Assembly (NCBI GenBank): GCA_035538335.1
Contig: DATLKN010000037.1
Span: 25,447-89,446, forward strand
DNA length: 64,000 nucleotides
DNA from: AP-15 sp035538335
Lineage (GTDB): Bacteria > Pseudomonadota > Alphaproteobacteria > ATCC43930 > CGMCC-115725
Direction: 5' to 3'
Shown: positions 57,673 through 64,000 of the stretch, in pieces
Layout of the letters: each line of letters starts with the position of its first letter
How positions within the stretch are numbered: position 1 is the first letter of the stretch
Program-made: the position numbers and the translations under genes
Notes under the pieces: model-generated
The model's input: the letters and a program-made list of their open reading frames with translations, nothing else
Told to the model about the DNA's origin: nothing
The model's database searches: none

Positions 57673-59124
57673 ATGCCGGCGCGCAGCGGACAGCAATATC
57701 TCGCGGGGCTGCGGGAGATGGAGCGGGAGGTTTGGCTCGGCGGTGAGCGCGTGCGCGACGTGACCCGCCATCCCGGGCTCGCCGGCGGCGCGCAGGCCGT
57801 CGCCGCGCTCTACGACATGCAGCACGACCCGAACTGGCGCGAGAGGATGACCTATGTGTCGCCGAAATCGGGCGAGCGGGTCGGGCTCTCCTTCATCGTC
57901 CCGAAGACGCGCGAGGACCTCGAGCGGCGCCGCGACATGATGCTCGCCTGGGCGCGCAAGAGCTGCGGCATGATGGGCCGCTCGCCCGATTTCATGAACG
58001 TGACCTACGCCGCCTGGGCGGGAGCGGCGAAATATTTCGCCGCCGGTCGGCCGGAATTCGCCGACAACATGGTGCGCTATTACGAGCACATCCGCGAGAA
58101 CGACCTGACGCTGACGCATGCGCTGATCAACCTGCAAAAGAGCCGCACGGTCTCCGGCATCTTCAACCTGGAGGAAGGCACCGCGCTGCAGGTGGTGCGC
58201 GAGACCGACGCCGGCATCGTCGTCCGCGGCGCCCGCATCCTCGCGACATTGGGGCCGCTGTCGGACGAAATCGCCGTCTATTCGCCGCGCATGGCCCGCC
58301 ACGCCGAAACGCACAGCCCGTTCGCGGTCAGCTTCGCCATCCCCTGCGACACCCGCGGGCTGCGCTTTCTCTGCCGCGACAGCTTCGACCAGGGCCGCTC
58401 GCATTTCGACCAGCCGCTCTCCTCGCGCTTCGAGGAGATGGACTGCATCGTTTTTTTCGACGACGTGCTGGTGCCCTGGGAGCGCGTCTTTCTGTTGGGC
58501 GATGTCGATCTGTTGAACGGCACCGCGACGCGGACCCATTCCTCGGCGCATTCGGCGCATCAAGGGGCGGCGAAGAACCTCGCCAAATGCGAGTTCGTGC
58601 TCGGCATCGCGCTGTTGATGACGCAGGCGCTCGGCAACGCGCATCTGCCGCATGCCGAGGAGCGGATCGGCGAATTGATGCTCTATGCGCAGCTGACGCG
58701 CGCCTGCATGCGCGCCGCCGAGGCCGACGCGCAGCTCGACGAATGGGGCGTCATGTGCCCGGATCCGCTGCTCGTCGAGAGCACGCGCAATCTCTTCATG
58801 ACCGCCTATCCGCGGATGATCGAGATATTGCAGCTCTTGGGCTCGTCGAGCTTTCTCTTGACCCCGTCGGAAGCCGATTTCAAGGGCCCGCTGAAGAACC
58901 ACATCGAGCAGTATCTGGCGACCGACAACACCGAGGCGACTGACCGCGTCAAGCTCTTCCGCCTCGCCTGGGACGTGGCCGGCAGCGCCTTCGGCAGCCG
59001 CCAGGTGCTTTACGAGCGGTTTTTCGCGAGCGACCCCCTGACCCGCGCCCGCGCGCTCGCCGCGATCTACCCGAAGAAGGAAGTCATCGACCGCGTCCTC
59101 GATTTCCTCGGCCGCGAGGATTAA
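57673..59124 (+). CDS. 4-hydroxyphenylacetate 3-monooxygenase (HpaB)-family flavin hydroxylase
   Basis: Protein of 483 aa of the two-component FADH2-dependent hydroxylase family: ARKSCGMMGRSPDFMNVTYA, ENDLTLTHALINLQKSRTV, SFAIPCDTRGLRFLCRDSF and FDDVLVPWERVFLLGDV. LGSSSFLLTPSEAD is near the end. It hydroxylates a phenol with flavin supplied by a separate reductase not visible here. Related enzymes include pyrrole-2-carboxylate and 4-nitrophenol hydroxylases. ATG 57673 has the ribosome site GGAGGGTGCG; a TTG nine codons upstream is ignored. Confidence 0.88.
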   Translation: MPARSGQQYLAGLREMEREVWLGGERVRDVTRHPGLAGGAQAVAALYDMQHDPNWRERMTYVSPKSGERVGLSFIVPKTREDLERRRDMMLAWARKSCGMMGRSPDFMNVTYAAWAGAAKYFAAGRPEFADNMVRYYEHIRENDLTLTHALINLQKSRTVSGIFNLEEGTALQVVRETDAGIVVRGARILATLGPLSDEIAVYSPRMARHAETHSPFAVSFAIPCDTRGLRFLCRDSFDQGRSHFDQPLSSRFEEMDCIVFFDDVLVPWERVFLLGDVDLLNGTATRTHSSAHSAHQGAAKNLAKCEFVLGIALLMTQALGNAHLPHAEERIGELMLYAQLTRACMRAAEADAQLDEWGVMCPDPLLVESTRNLFMTAYPRMIEILQLLGSSSFLLTPSEADFKGPLKNHIEQYLATDNTEATDRVKLFRLAWDVAGSAFGSRQVLYERFFASDPLTRARALAAIYPKKEVIDRVLDFLGRED

Positions 59125-59149
59125 CCAGTGAGACAGCGAGGCAGTGAGA
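59123..59149 (+). repeat. Left inverted repeat of the GxxExxY cassette
   Basis: AACCAGTGAGACAGCGAGG followed by CAGTGAGA is repeated in inverse orientation, with about five mismatches, at 59548-59574. The arms are themselves built of about 9-base units (GTGAGACAG, CGAGGCAG). The same arms flank the palindromes at 62034-62165 and 63551-63683. Confidence 0.8.
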
Positions 59150-59165
59150 TAGCGAACTTCCTGCG

Positions 59166-59543
59166 ATGCCGTACGAACATGATCCGCTAACCGAGACGAT
59201 TATCGGCTTCGCCATAGAGGTACACCGCCAGCTCGGTCCCGGTCTGCTGGAATCGGCCTATGAGGAATGCCTTTGCTTTGAGCTGAAGCAGGCGGGCGTT
59301 GGCTTCCGGCGCCAGGTCCCGCTTCCCGTTATTTATAAGGCCATTCGGCTCGACTGCGGATATAGGCTGGACATCCTGGTTGAAAATCGAGTCATCATCG
59401 AGATCAAGAGTGTCGAGCGCTTGATGCCGATTCACGAGGCGCAGATGCTGACCTACATGAAGGTGAGCGGTACCCGTGCCGGCTTGCTCTTGAATTTCAA
59501 CACAGCCGTCCTCAAAGAGGGCATGAGGAGGCTGATGCTGTAA
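59166..59543 (+). CDS. GxxExxY protein (PD-(D/E)XK-like)
   Basis: Protein of 125 aa. The signature GLLESAY occurs in LGPGLLESAYEECLCFELKQ near residue 26. Further on, CGYRLDILVENRVIIEIKS has the D...ExK arrangement of PD-(D/E)XK nuclease-like folds, then LMPIHEAQMLTYMKVSGTRA. The cellular role of the family is not known. Codon use is plainly less GC-rich than in its neighbours. It sits inside inverted repeats (59123-59149 and 59548-59574) between two aromatic-pathway genes, which suggests it arrived as a cassette. Confidence 0.9.
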   Translation: MPYEHDPLTETIIGFAIEVHRQLGPGLLESAYEECLCFELKQAGVGFRRQVPLPVIYKAIRLDCGYRLDILVENRVIIEIKSVERLMPIHEAQMLTYMKVSGTRAGLLLNFNTAVLKEGMRRLML

Positions 59544-59547
59544 GGCC

Positions 59548-59574
59548 TCTCACTGTCCCACTGCCTCACTGGTG
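59548..59574 (-). repeat. Right inverted repeat of the GxxExxY cassette
   Basis: TCTCACTGTCCCACTGCCTC and ACTGGTG, the inverse of the arm at 59123-59149 with about five mismatches. It begins five bases after the GxxExxY stop and ends 19 bases before the VOC dioxygenase start. Confidence 0.8.
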
Positions 59575-59592
59575 AATTAGCGGAGAACCGAA

Positions 59593-60102
59593 ATGAGCTA
59601 CCGCCCGAAATATCTGGGGCATGTCAACCTCTACGTGCGCGACGCCGAGCGCTCGAAGAGGTGGTACGAGGAGGTCCTCGACCTCCACACCTACGAATAC
59701 CGGCCCGGTTGGGCCGCCTTCATGTCGGCCGACCCCGACCAGTCGCACGAGGTGGCGCTGATGCAGCTCGGCCCCGACGCGCCGTTGCAGCAGCGCGGCC
59801 AGGTCGGGCTCAACCATATGGCTTGGCGGCTCGAGAGCCTCGACGATCTGAAGGAATTCTATCACCGCATCAAGGACAAGAAGATCCCGATCGACCACAT
59901 CGCCGACCACGGCATCTCGCTCGGCATCTACATGCGCGACCCGGACGGGAACGGCGTCGAAGTCTATTACGAATTGCCGCGCGCCGAATGGCCGGTCGAT
60001 TACCACGTCTTCACGCGCGAGCTCGTCGGCCGCGGCCGCTTCCCGGGCCCGTGGGACGAGGAAGTCGCGGTCGGCATGGCGCCGGCGCAAGCCGCACAGT
60101 AG
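59593..60102 (+). CDS. VOC-family (extradiol dioxygenase-like) protein
   Basis: Protein of 169 aa, one vicinal-oxygen-chelate module: YLGHVNLYVRDAERSKRWYE with the first metal His, QVGLNHMAWRLESLDDLKEF with the second and DPDGNGVEVYYELP with the Glu. This resembles catechol 2,3-dioxygenase-type single-domain proteins. It probably cleaves or isomerises a hydroxylated aromatic produced by the HpaB-type enzyme. The start follows GCGGAGAACCGAA. Confidence 0.85.
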   Translation: MSYRPKYLGHVNLYVRDAERSKRWYEEVLDLHTYEYRPGWAAFMSADPDQSHEVALMQLGPDAPLQQRGQVGLNHMAWRLESLDDLKEFYHRIKDKKIPIDHIADHGISLGIYMRDPDGNGVEVYYELPRAEWPVDYHVFTRELVGRGRFPGPWDEEVAVGMAPAQAAQ

Positions 60103-60114
60103 CGCCCGCTGCCC

Positions 60115-60195
60115 CGAGATTGCTTCGTCGCTCCGCTCCTCGCAATGACAGCCCTTTGAGGCGTCATTGCGAGCGGAGCGAAGCAATCTCGTCGG
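60115..60195. repeat. Long palindrome of the CATTGCGAGCGGAGCGAAGCAATC family
   Basis: CGAGATTGCTTCGTCGCTCC and GCTCCTCGCAATGAC are mirrored by GTCATTGCGAGC and GGAGCGAAGCAATCTCG around a 13-base spacer. It lies exactly between the stops of two convergent genes, where the hairpin could act on both transcripts. It is a second copy of the element at 55857. Confidence 0.85.
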
Positions 60196-60201
60196 GCTGG
60201 C

Positions 60202-61350
60202 TTACGCCTGCTTGAAGAAGCGGGCGGCGTTGCCCCACAGCACCTTTTTCGTCGTCTCCGGCTTCAGGCTCTTCCAGGCGATGATGTTGTCGACCGAGTT
60301 CGGAAACTGGCATTCCGAATGCGGATAGTCGGAGGCGTACATCAGCACGTCGTCGCCCAGGAACTGGGTGACGTGGTTGAACATGTCCTCGCCCTCGTGA
60401 TGCTCGATGCTGCAGAAGAAGCGGCCGCTCTGCATGTATTCGCTCGGCTTCATCTTGAGGTCGGCGACGCCGCCGACATAGACCGCCTGCTCGTCCAGCC
60501 GCCGCGCCCAGAAGGGCAGCCAGCCGAAGCCGCATTCGAGGACGCCCATGCGCAATTTCGGATAGCGGTCGTAGATGCCGCCGCCGATGAACGAGCCGAC
60601 AAACCGCATCGCGCCCCAGGGATGGGCGGCCGCCCGGCCGAGGAAGATGTTCTCCCAGAGGTCGAGATAGCCGGGATAATAGGGCGGGTTCCAGGTGAAG
60701 CTGTGGTTGGCGATCGGCAGGTCGTATTCCTGCGCCGCCGCCCAGATCGGCTCGAGGCTCGGATGGTCGGCCGGCACGTCCTTCGCCAAGAGCGGCATCA
60801 CCGCGACGGCCCATCGCGATTTGCCCCATTCGCGGATTTCGCGCACCGCTTCCTCCGGCACGCGCGAGGAGGCGACGATCATGCTCTTGAGGCGATCGGG
60901 GAACTGGCCGCAGAAATCGGCCATATGGCGGTGATAGGCGCGGGTCATCTGCACCTCGAAGGCCGGGTCGTCGAGGCCGCAGACGCTGAGCCACGAGGTC
61001 GGGATCAGGAAATGTACGTCGGTGCCCTCGTCGTCCATATCGGCGACGCGGTTGGCGGCCTGATCGTCCTGGATGCCGGGGCGCGGCTTCTTGGTGCCCA
61101 TCCAGCGCGTGTCGCGGCCGGTAAAGGTGTCGCGCGGCGCCGCTTCGCCCAGAACGCGGCGGTAGAGTTTGGTGCCGATCCGGTAATTGTGCAGCTCGCT
61201 CGGTCCCTCGACGGCGTTGTGCAACGGCACGAGATAGGGGTTCAACTCGGCGAGCCGGGGGCGGAAGCCCGGATCGACGTATTTGTCGATGATCTCGGCG
61301 GCGGGGTTGACGTGCGTGTCGGAATCGTACACGCGCCAGCCGTTTCTCAT
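60202..61350 (-). CDS. Amidohydrolase family protein (ACMSD/decarboxylase-like TIM barrel)
   Basis: Protein of 382 aa. YDSDTHVNPAAEIIDKYVDP provides the N-terminal metal motif (here D-x-H, as in many members of this subgroup), IANHSFTWNPPYYPGY a central His, GVLECGFGWLPFWARRLDEQ the typical GGE/CG-like turn, and LMYASDYPHSECQFPNSVDN the last Asp. The family includes 5-carboxyvanillate and gamma-resorcylate decarboxylases. It fits removal of a carboxyl group in aromatic breakdown. The exact substrate is unknown. Confidence 0.87.
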   Translation of the reverse strand: MRNGWRVYDSDTHVNPAAEIIDKYVDPGFRPRLAELNPYLVPLHNAVEGPSELHNYRIGTKLYRRVLGEAAPRDTFTGRDTRWMGTKKPRPGIQDDQAANRVADMDDEGTDVHFLIPTSWLSVCGLDDPAFEVQMTRAYHRHMADFCGQFPDRLKSMIVASSRVPEEAVREIREWGKSRWAVAVMPLLAKDVPADHPSLEPIWAAAQEYDLPIANHSFTWNPPYYPGYLDLWENIFLGRAAAHPWGAMRFVGSFIGGGIYDRYPKLRMGVLECGFGWLPFWARRLDEQAVYVGGVADLKMKPSEYMQSGRFFCSIEHHEGEDMFNHVTQFLGDDVLMYASDYPHSECQFPNSVDNIIAWKSLKPETTKKVLWGNAARFFKQA

Positions 61351-61484
61351 GCGTCCTCTCCTTAGCTGCGGCCTTTCGCCTCTTTGTCGCGGCGATGATA
61401 GGAGCGCCGCGCGGCTTTGTCGATTGCGGCCGATGCGCGCCGATTGTGATAGGCTGCGGCCGTCGATCTATACCGGGGCGGTCC

Positions 61485-62030
61485 ATGAGCGAGCGCGACG
61501 AGGCGATAACCCGGCTGCTGCTGCATCGCGAGATCGAGGAATTCCTTTATCGCGAAGCCGATCTGCTGGACGAGCGGCGCTACGAGGAATGGCTCGCGCT
61601 GCTCACCGAGGACGTGCGCTACTGGATGCCGATGCGGCGCAACGTCAAATTCGGCGAAGAGAGCCGCGAGTTCACGCGCGAGAAGGAGGACATCGCCTGG
61701 TTCGACGAGGGCAAGGACACGCTGACCCGGCGCGTCAGGCAGATATTGACCGGCATCCATTGGGCCGAGGAGCCGGTATCGCGCATCTCGCATCTGGTGT
61801 CGAACGTCGAGCTCGCCGAGATCACCCCCTCGCTCGCCGCGCCGGGCGAAGTCCTCGTCAAATGCCGCTTTCTCGTCTACCGCAACCGGGTCGAGACCGA
61901 GACCGACCTGCTCGTCGGCAAGCGCGAGGATGTGCTGCGCCGCGAAGCAGGCGGCTGGCGCATCGCGCGGCGCAAGATCGTCCTCGACCAGAACGTGCTG
62001 ATGACCAAGAATCTGACGTTCTTTTTTTGA
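61485..62030 (+). CDS. Aromatic-ring-hydroxylating dioxygenase beta subunit
   Basis: Protein of 181 aa, NTF2-like: EEFLYREADLLDERRYEEWL, LTEDVRYWMPMRRNVKFGEE, RRVRQILTGIHWAEEPVSRI and WRIARRKIVLDQNVLMTKNL. Typical small subunit, probably partner of the alpha subunits encoded downstream. It is clearly distinct from the beta subunit at 47975. The ATG is preceded by GGGGCGGTCC, a weak ribosome site. Confidence 0.9.
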   Translation: MSERDEAITRLLLHREIEEFLYREADLLDERRYEEWLALLTEDVRYWMPMRRNVKFGEESREFTREKEDIAWFDEGKDTLTRRVRQILTGIHWAEEPVSRISHLVSNVELAEITPSLAAPGEVLVKCRFLVYRNRVETETDLLVGKREDVLRREAGGWRIARRKIVLDQNVLMTKNLTFFF

Positions 62031-62033
62031 ATA

Positions 62034-62165
62034 AACCAGTGAGGCGGTGAGACGGTGAGAAAACTTTCTTGTCGTCCCGGCGAAGGCCGGGACCCAGGCC
62101 TGCCGTGGATACCGGCCTTCGCCGGTATGACAACCAACCCGCACCGTCTCGCCGCGTCGCCGGTG
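62034..62165. repeat. Composite repeat B: inverted arms around a palindromic centre
   Basis: The left arm AACCAGTGAGGCGGTGAGAC (62034-62060) is mirrored by the right arm at 62143-62165 (CCGTCTCGCCGCGTCGCCGG). The centre (62071-62132) contains two palindromes, GTCGTCCCGGCGAAGGCCGG and ACCGGCCTTCGCCGGT. The copy at 63551 has the same arms with the centre in the opposite orientation. It fills the gap between the beta and alpha genes. Confidence 0.8.
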
Positions 62166-62183
62166 AAGACATAGGGGCAGGAA

Positions 62184-63545
62184 ATGGCCTACCGATCAGG
62201 GCTCATCGACCTCGACAAGGGCGAGATCAGCCGCGAGATCTTCGTCGACGAGGCGATCTACCGGGAGGAGCAGGAGCGCCTCTTCGCGCGCGCCTGGCTC
62301 TTTGTCGGGCATGAGAGCCAGGTTGCGAAGCCGGGCGATTTCGCCGTCTCCTGCATGGGCGAGGAGTCGGTGATCCTGTGCCGCGACCGGGTGGGGCAGA
62401 TCCACGTCTTTCTCAATTCCTGCCGGCATCGCGGCATGAAGGTGTGCCGCTACGACGAGGGCTCGACGACCGTCTTCACCTGCCCATATCACGGCTGGAG
62501 CTACGGGCTCGACGGCAAGCTCGTCGGCGTCCCCTATTTCAAGGAAGCCTATGAGAGCCGCCTCGACCGCGCGAGATGGGGGCTCGTCGAGGTGGCGCAG
62601 CTGTGCTGCTACAAGGGCAGCGTGTGGGCGAATTGGGACGAAGCGGCGCCGGCTTTTCTCCAATATCTCGGCGAATTCCGCCATTTCCTCGACCTCGTGC
62701 TCGACGGCTGGGATGGCGGCGAGGGCGGCACCGAGATCCTCGGCGGCGTCCAGAAGTGGCTGATCCCGTGCAACTGGAAATTCCCGGCCGAGAATTTCAG
62801 CGGCGACAGCTACCACAACATCAGCCACCGCTCGGTCGATCTCGCCGGCATCGGCCCATCCGGGAGCAATCGCCGTGACATGCCGGAGCTGCTGGCGGCG
62901 CGCAAGCTGCACATCGCCCTACCCGAACGCGGCCATCAGACGACGAGCTTCCTGCTGCCGCGGGCGGCGCCGGTGTCGGCCGCCTATCAGGGCTCGCCGG
63001 TCGTCGCCGATTATTTCCAGGCCTGCGAGGAGGCGCGCCGACGGCGCAAGGGCGAGTGGGGCCGGATGATGCCGCTCGTCGGCGAAATCTTCCCCAGCAC
63101 CGCCTTTCTCGGGCGCCAGCCCCGCTCGATCGCAGTATGGCACCCGCGCGGCGCGCACCAGACCGAGGTTTGGCGCTGGTACCTCGTCGACCGTGAGGCG
63201 CCGCGCGAGGTCAAGGAGTATCTGCGCGACTACTACATCCGCTATTCGGGCCCGGCCGGCATGACCGAGCAGGACGACATGGAAAACTGGAACTACGCGC
63301 ACGCGGCCAGCCGCGGCGTCGTCGCCCGCCGCCACCCCTACAATTACGAGCAGGCGATGGGACAGGAGGTCGAGAATTACGAATTCGACGGGTTTCGCGT
63401 GCCGGGCAGCACGCTCGACATCACGGACGCGAAATCGAGCGAGCACAATCTGCGCAATTTCTACCGCCGCTGGGCGCAGTTCATGGAGGCGGAAAGCTGG
63501 GAAGCGCTCGCGCCCCGGCCCGACCGCGCCGAAGCGGCAGAATGA
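62184..63545 (+). CDS. Rieske ring-hydroxylating dioxygenase alpha subunit
   Basis: Protein of 453 aa. Rieske motif NSCRHRGMKVC near residues 79-89 and FTCPYHGWSYGLDGKL near 99-115. The catalytic iron site is NWKFPAENFSGDSYHNISHR near 195-215. Large subunit of an alpha/beta oxygenase with the beta gene directly upstream. The first 100 residues are almost the same as in the truncated gene at 63701. The start follows AGGGGCAGGAA. Confidence 0.93.
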   Translation: MAYRSGLIDLDKGEISREIFVDEAIYREEQERLFARAWLFVGHESQVAKPGDFAVSCMGEESVILCRDRVGQIHVFLNSCRHRGMKVCRYDEGSTTVFTCPYHGWSYGLDGKLVGVPYFKEAYESRLDRARWGLVEVAQLCCYKGSVWANWDEAAPAFLQYLGEFRHFLDLVLDGWDGGEGGTEILGGVQKWLIPCNWKFPAENFSGDSYHNISHRSVDLAGIGPSGSNRRDMPELLAARKLHIALPERGHQTTSFLLPRAAPVSAAYQGSPVVADYFQACEEARRRRKGEWGRMMPLVGEIFPSTAFLGRQPRSIAVWHPRGAHQTEVWRWYLVDREAPREVKEYLRDYYIRYSGPAGMTEQDDMENWNYAHAASRGVVARRHPYNYEQAMGQEVENYEFDGFRVPGSTLDITDAKSSEHNLRNFYRRWAQFMEAESWEALAPRPDRAEAAE

Positions 63546-63550
63546 CGATT

Positions 63551-63683
63551 ACCGGTGAGGCAGCGAGACGGTGAGGACCCTATTGTCATACCGGCGAAGG
63601 CCGGTATCCACGGAGGCGTAGGTCCCGACCTTCGTCGGGACGACGAAACAAGGAATCTCACTGTCTCACTGCGTCGCCGGTGA
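63551..63683. repeat. Composite repeat C: same arms as B, centre inverted
   Basis: Arms: ACCGGTGAGGCAGCGAGACG (63551 on) and, mirrored, CTCACTGTCTCACTGCGTCG to CCGGTGA (63657-63683). The centre begins GTCATACCGGCGAAGGCCGG (63585) and ends TCGGGACGAC (63644). Read in reverse complement it matches the centre of repeat B. The last bases before the next gene (CAGGGGCAGGAAATGGCCTA) match those before the gene at 62184. Confidence 0.8.
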
Positions 63684-63700
63684 AAACACAGGGGCAGGAA

Positions 63701-64000
63701 ATGGCCTATCGACCCGCCCTCGTTGACCTCGACAAGGGGCATATTAGCCGCGAGATCTTCGTCGACGAGGCGATCTACCGAGAGGAGCAGCAGCGCGTCT
63801 TCGCGCGCGCCTGGCTGTTCGTCGGGCACGAGAGCCAGGTTGCGAAGCCGGGCGATTTTGCCGTCTCCTGCATGGGCGAGGAGTCGGTGATCCTGTGCCG
63901 CGACCGGGTGGGGCAGATCCACGTCTTTCTCAATTCCTGCCGGCATCGCGGCATGAAGGTGTGCCGCTACGACGAAGGCTCGACGACCGTCTTCACCTGC
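63701..64000 (+). CDS. Rieske dioxygenase alpha subunit, tandem duplicate, cut by the window end
   Basis: The first 100 codons are visible. They begin MAYRPALVDLDKGHISREIF and reach the Rieske motif NSCRHRGMKVC and FTC. The protein differs from the alpha subunit at 62184 at only a few early positions, and the last roughly 190 bases differ by about five silent changes. A recent tandem duplication or gene conversion is likely. Whether the rest is intact cannot be seen. Confidence 0.9.
   Translation, partial: MAYRPALVDLDKGHISREIFVDEAIYREEQQRVFARAWLFVGHESQVAKPGDFAVSCMGEESVILCRDRVGQIHVFLNSCRHRGMKVCRYDEGSTTVFTC

Noticed and set aside
1..64000. Transfer RNA, ribosomal RNA, phage attachment site or transposase genes
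   Set aside because: I looked for conserved tRNA/rRNA stretches and for DDE or serine/tyrosine recombinase motifs on both strands and found none that I could support.

Overview
The window is GC-rich DNA from an alphaproteobacterium. The cpa-type Tad pilus gene order, the YccU/MetY neighbourhood and the dispersed palindromes of rhizobial type all fit this. The order (Hyphomicrobiales or Rhodospirillales-like) cannot be fixed from sequence alone. I see no rRNA, tRNA, CRISPR array, transposase or replication origin.

Region 1 (1-20457) carries two Tad (Flp) pilus loci back to back. Locus 1 is on the minus strand: cpaA-cpaB-cpaC-cpaD-cpaE-cpaF-tadB-tadC, faced by a truncated tadD-like lipoprotein gene at the window edge. 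Locus 2 is on the plus strand: two flp pilins, cpaB, a tadG-like gene, two tadE-like genes, cpaE, cpaF, tadB, tadC and cpaA, with no secretin (cpaC) or cpaD of its own. Three more flp pilin genes of a different sequence type lie at 30513-31435 on the minus strand.

Region 2 (20454-34029) is a membrane-lipid and glycan block, the first half of it overlapping or tightly following locus 2: an isoprenylcysteine-methyltransferase-like protein, a sterol-desaturase-family enzyme (paralogue at 10211), two GT87-type transferases, two GT2 polyprenyl-phosphate glycosyltransferases, an asparagine-synthase-type amidotransferase, three methyltransferases, a small four-helix flippase-like protein and a large membrane protein.

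Region 3 (34169-47965) is mixed metabolism: a split TPP decarboxylase, a TauD dioxygenase, an aldo/keto reductase, KDPG aldolase, a frameshifted SDR, an ECF sigma factor facing a HiPIP plus cytochrome-porin pair, a 2-hydroxyacid dehydrogenase and NudC. It also holds the most striking content of the window: two genes in which an in-frame UGA sits exactly at a redox-active cysteine position. They are a SelW-like Rdx protein (34169-34387, minus) and a peroxiredoxin-like protein (47315-47965, plus). Each UGA is followed by a hairpin with GU in the apical loop at the spacing of a bacterial SECIS, so this organism very probably makes selenoproteins that ordinary gene calling splits or misses.

Region 4 (47975-64000) looks like catabolism of an aromatic compound: three Rieske oxygenase alpha subunits (the last two a near-identical tandem pair, the third cut by the window end), two beta subunits, an HpaB-type flavin monooxygenase, a VOC dioxygenase, two amidohydrolases, two carboxymuconolactone-decarboxylase-like proteins and a beta-hydroxyacid dehydrogenase. 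Unrelated genes are interspersed: an FKBP isomerase with secreted proteins, and a YccU-MetY fusion. Intergenic spaces here are full of palindromic repeats. Three of them share the same flanking inverted repeats, and one of these carries a GxxExxY gene as cargo.
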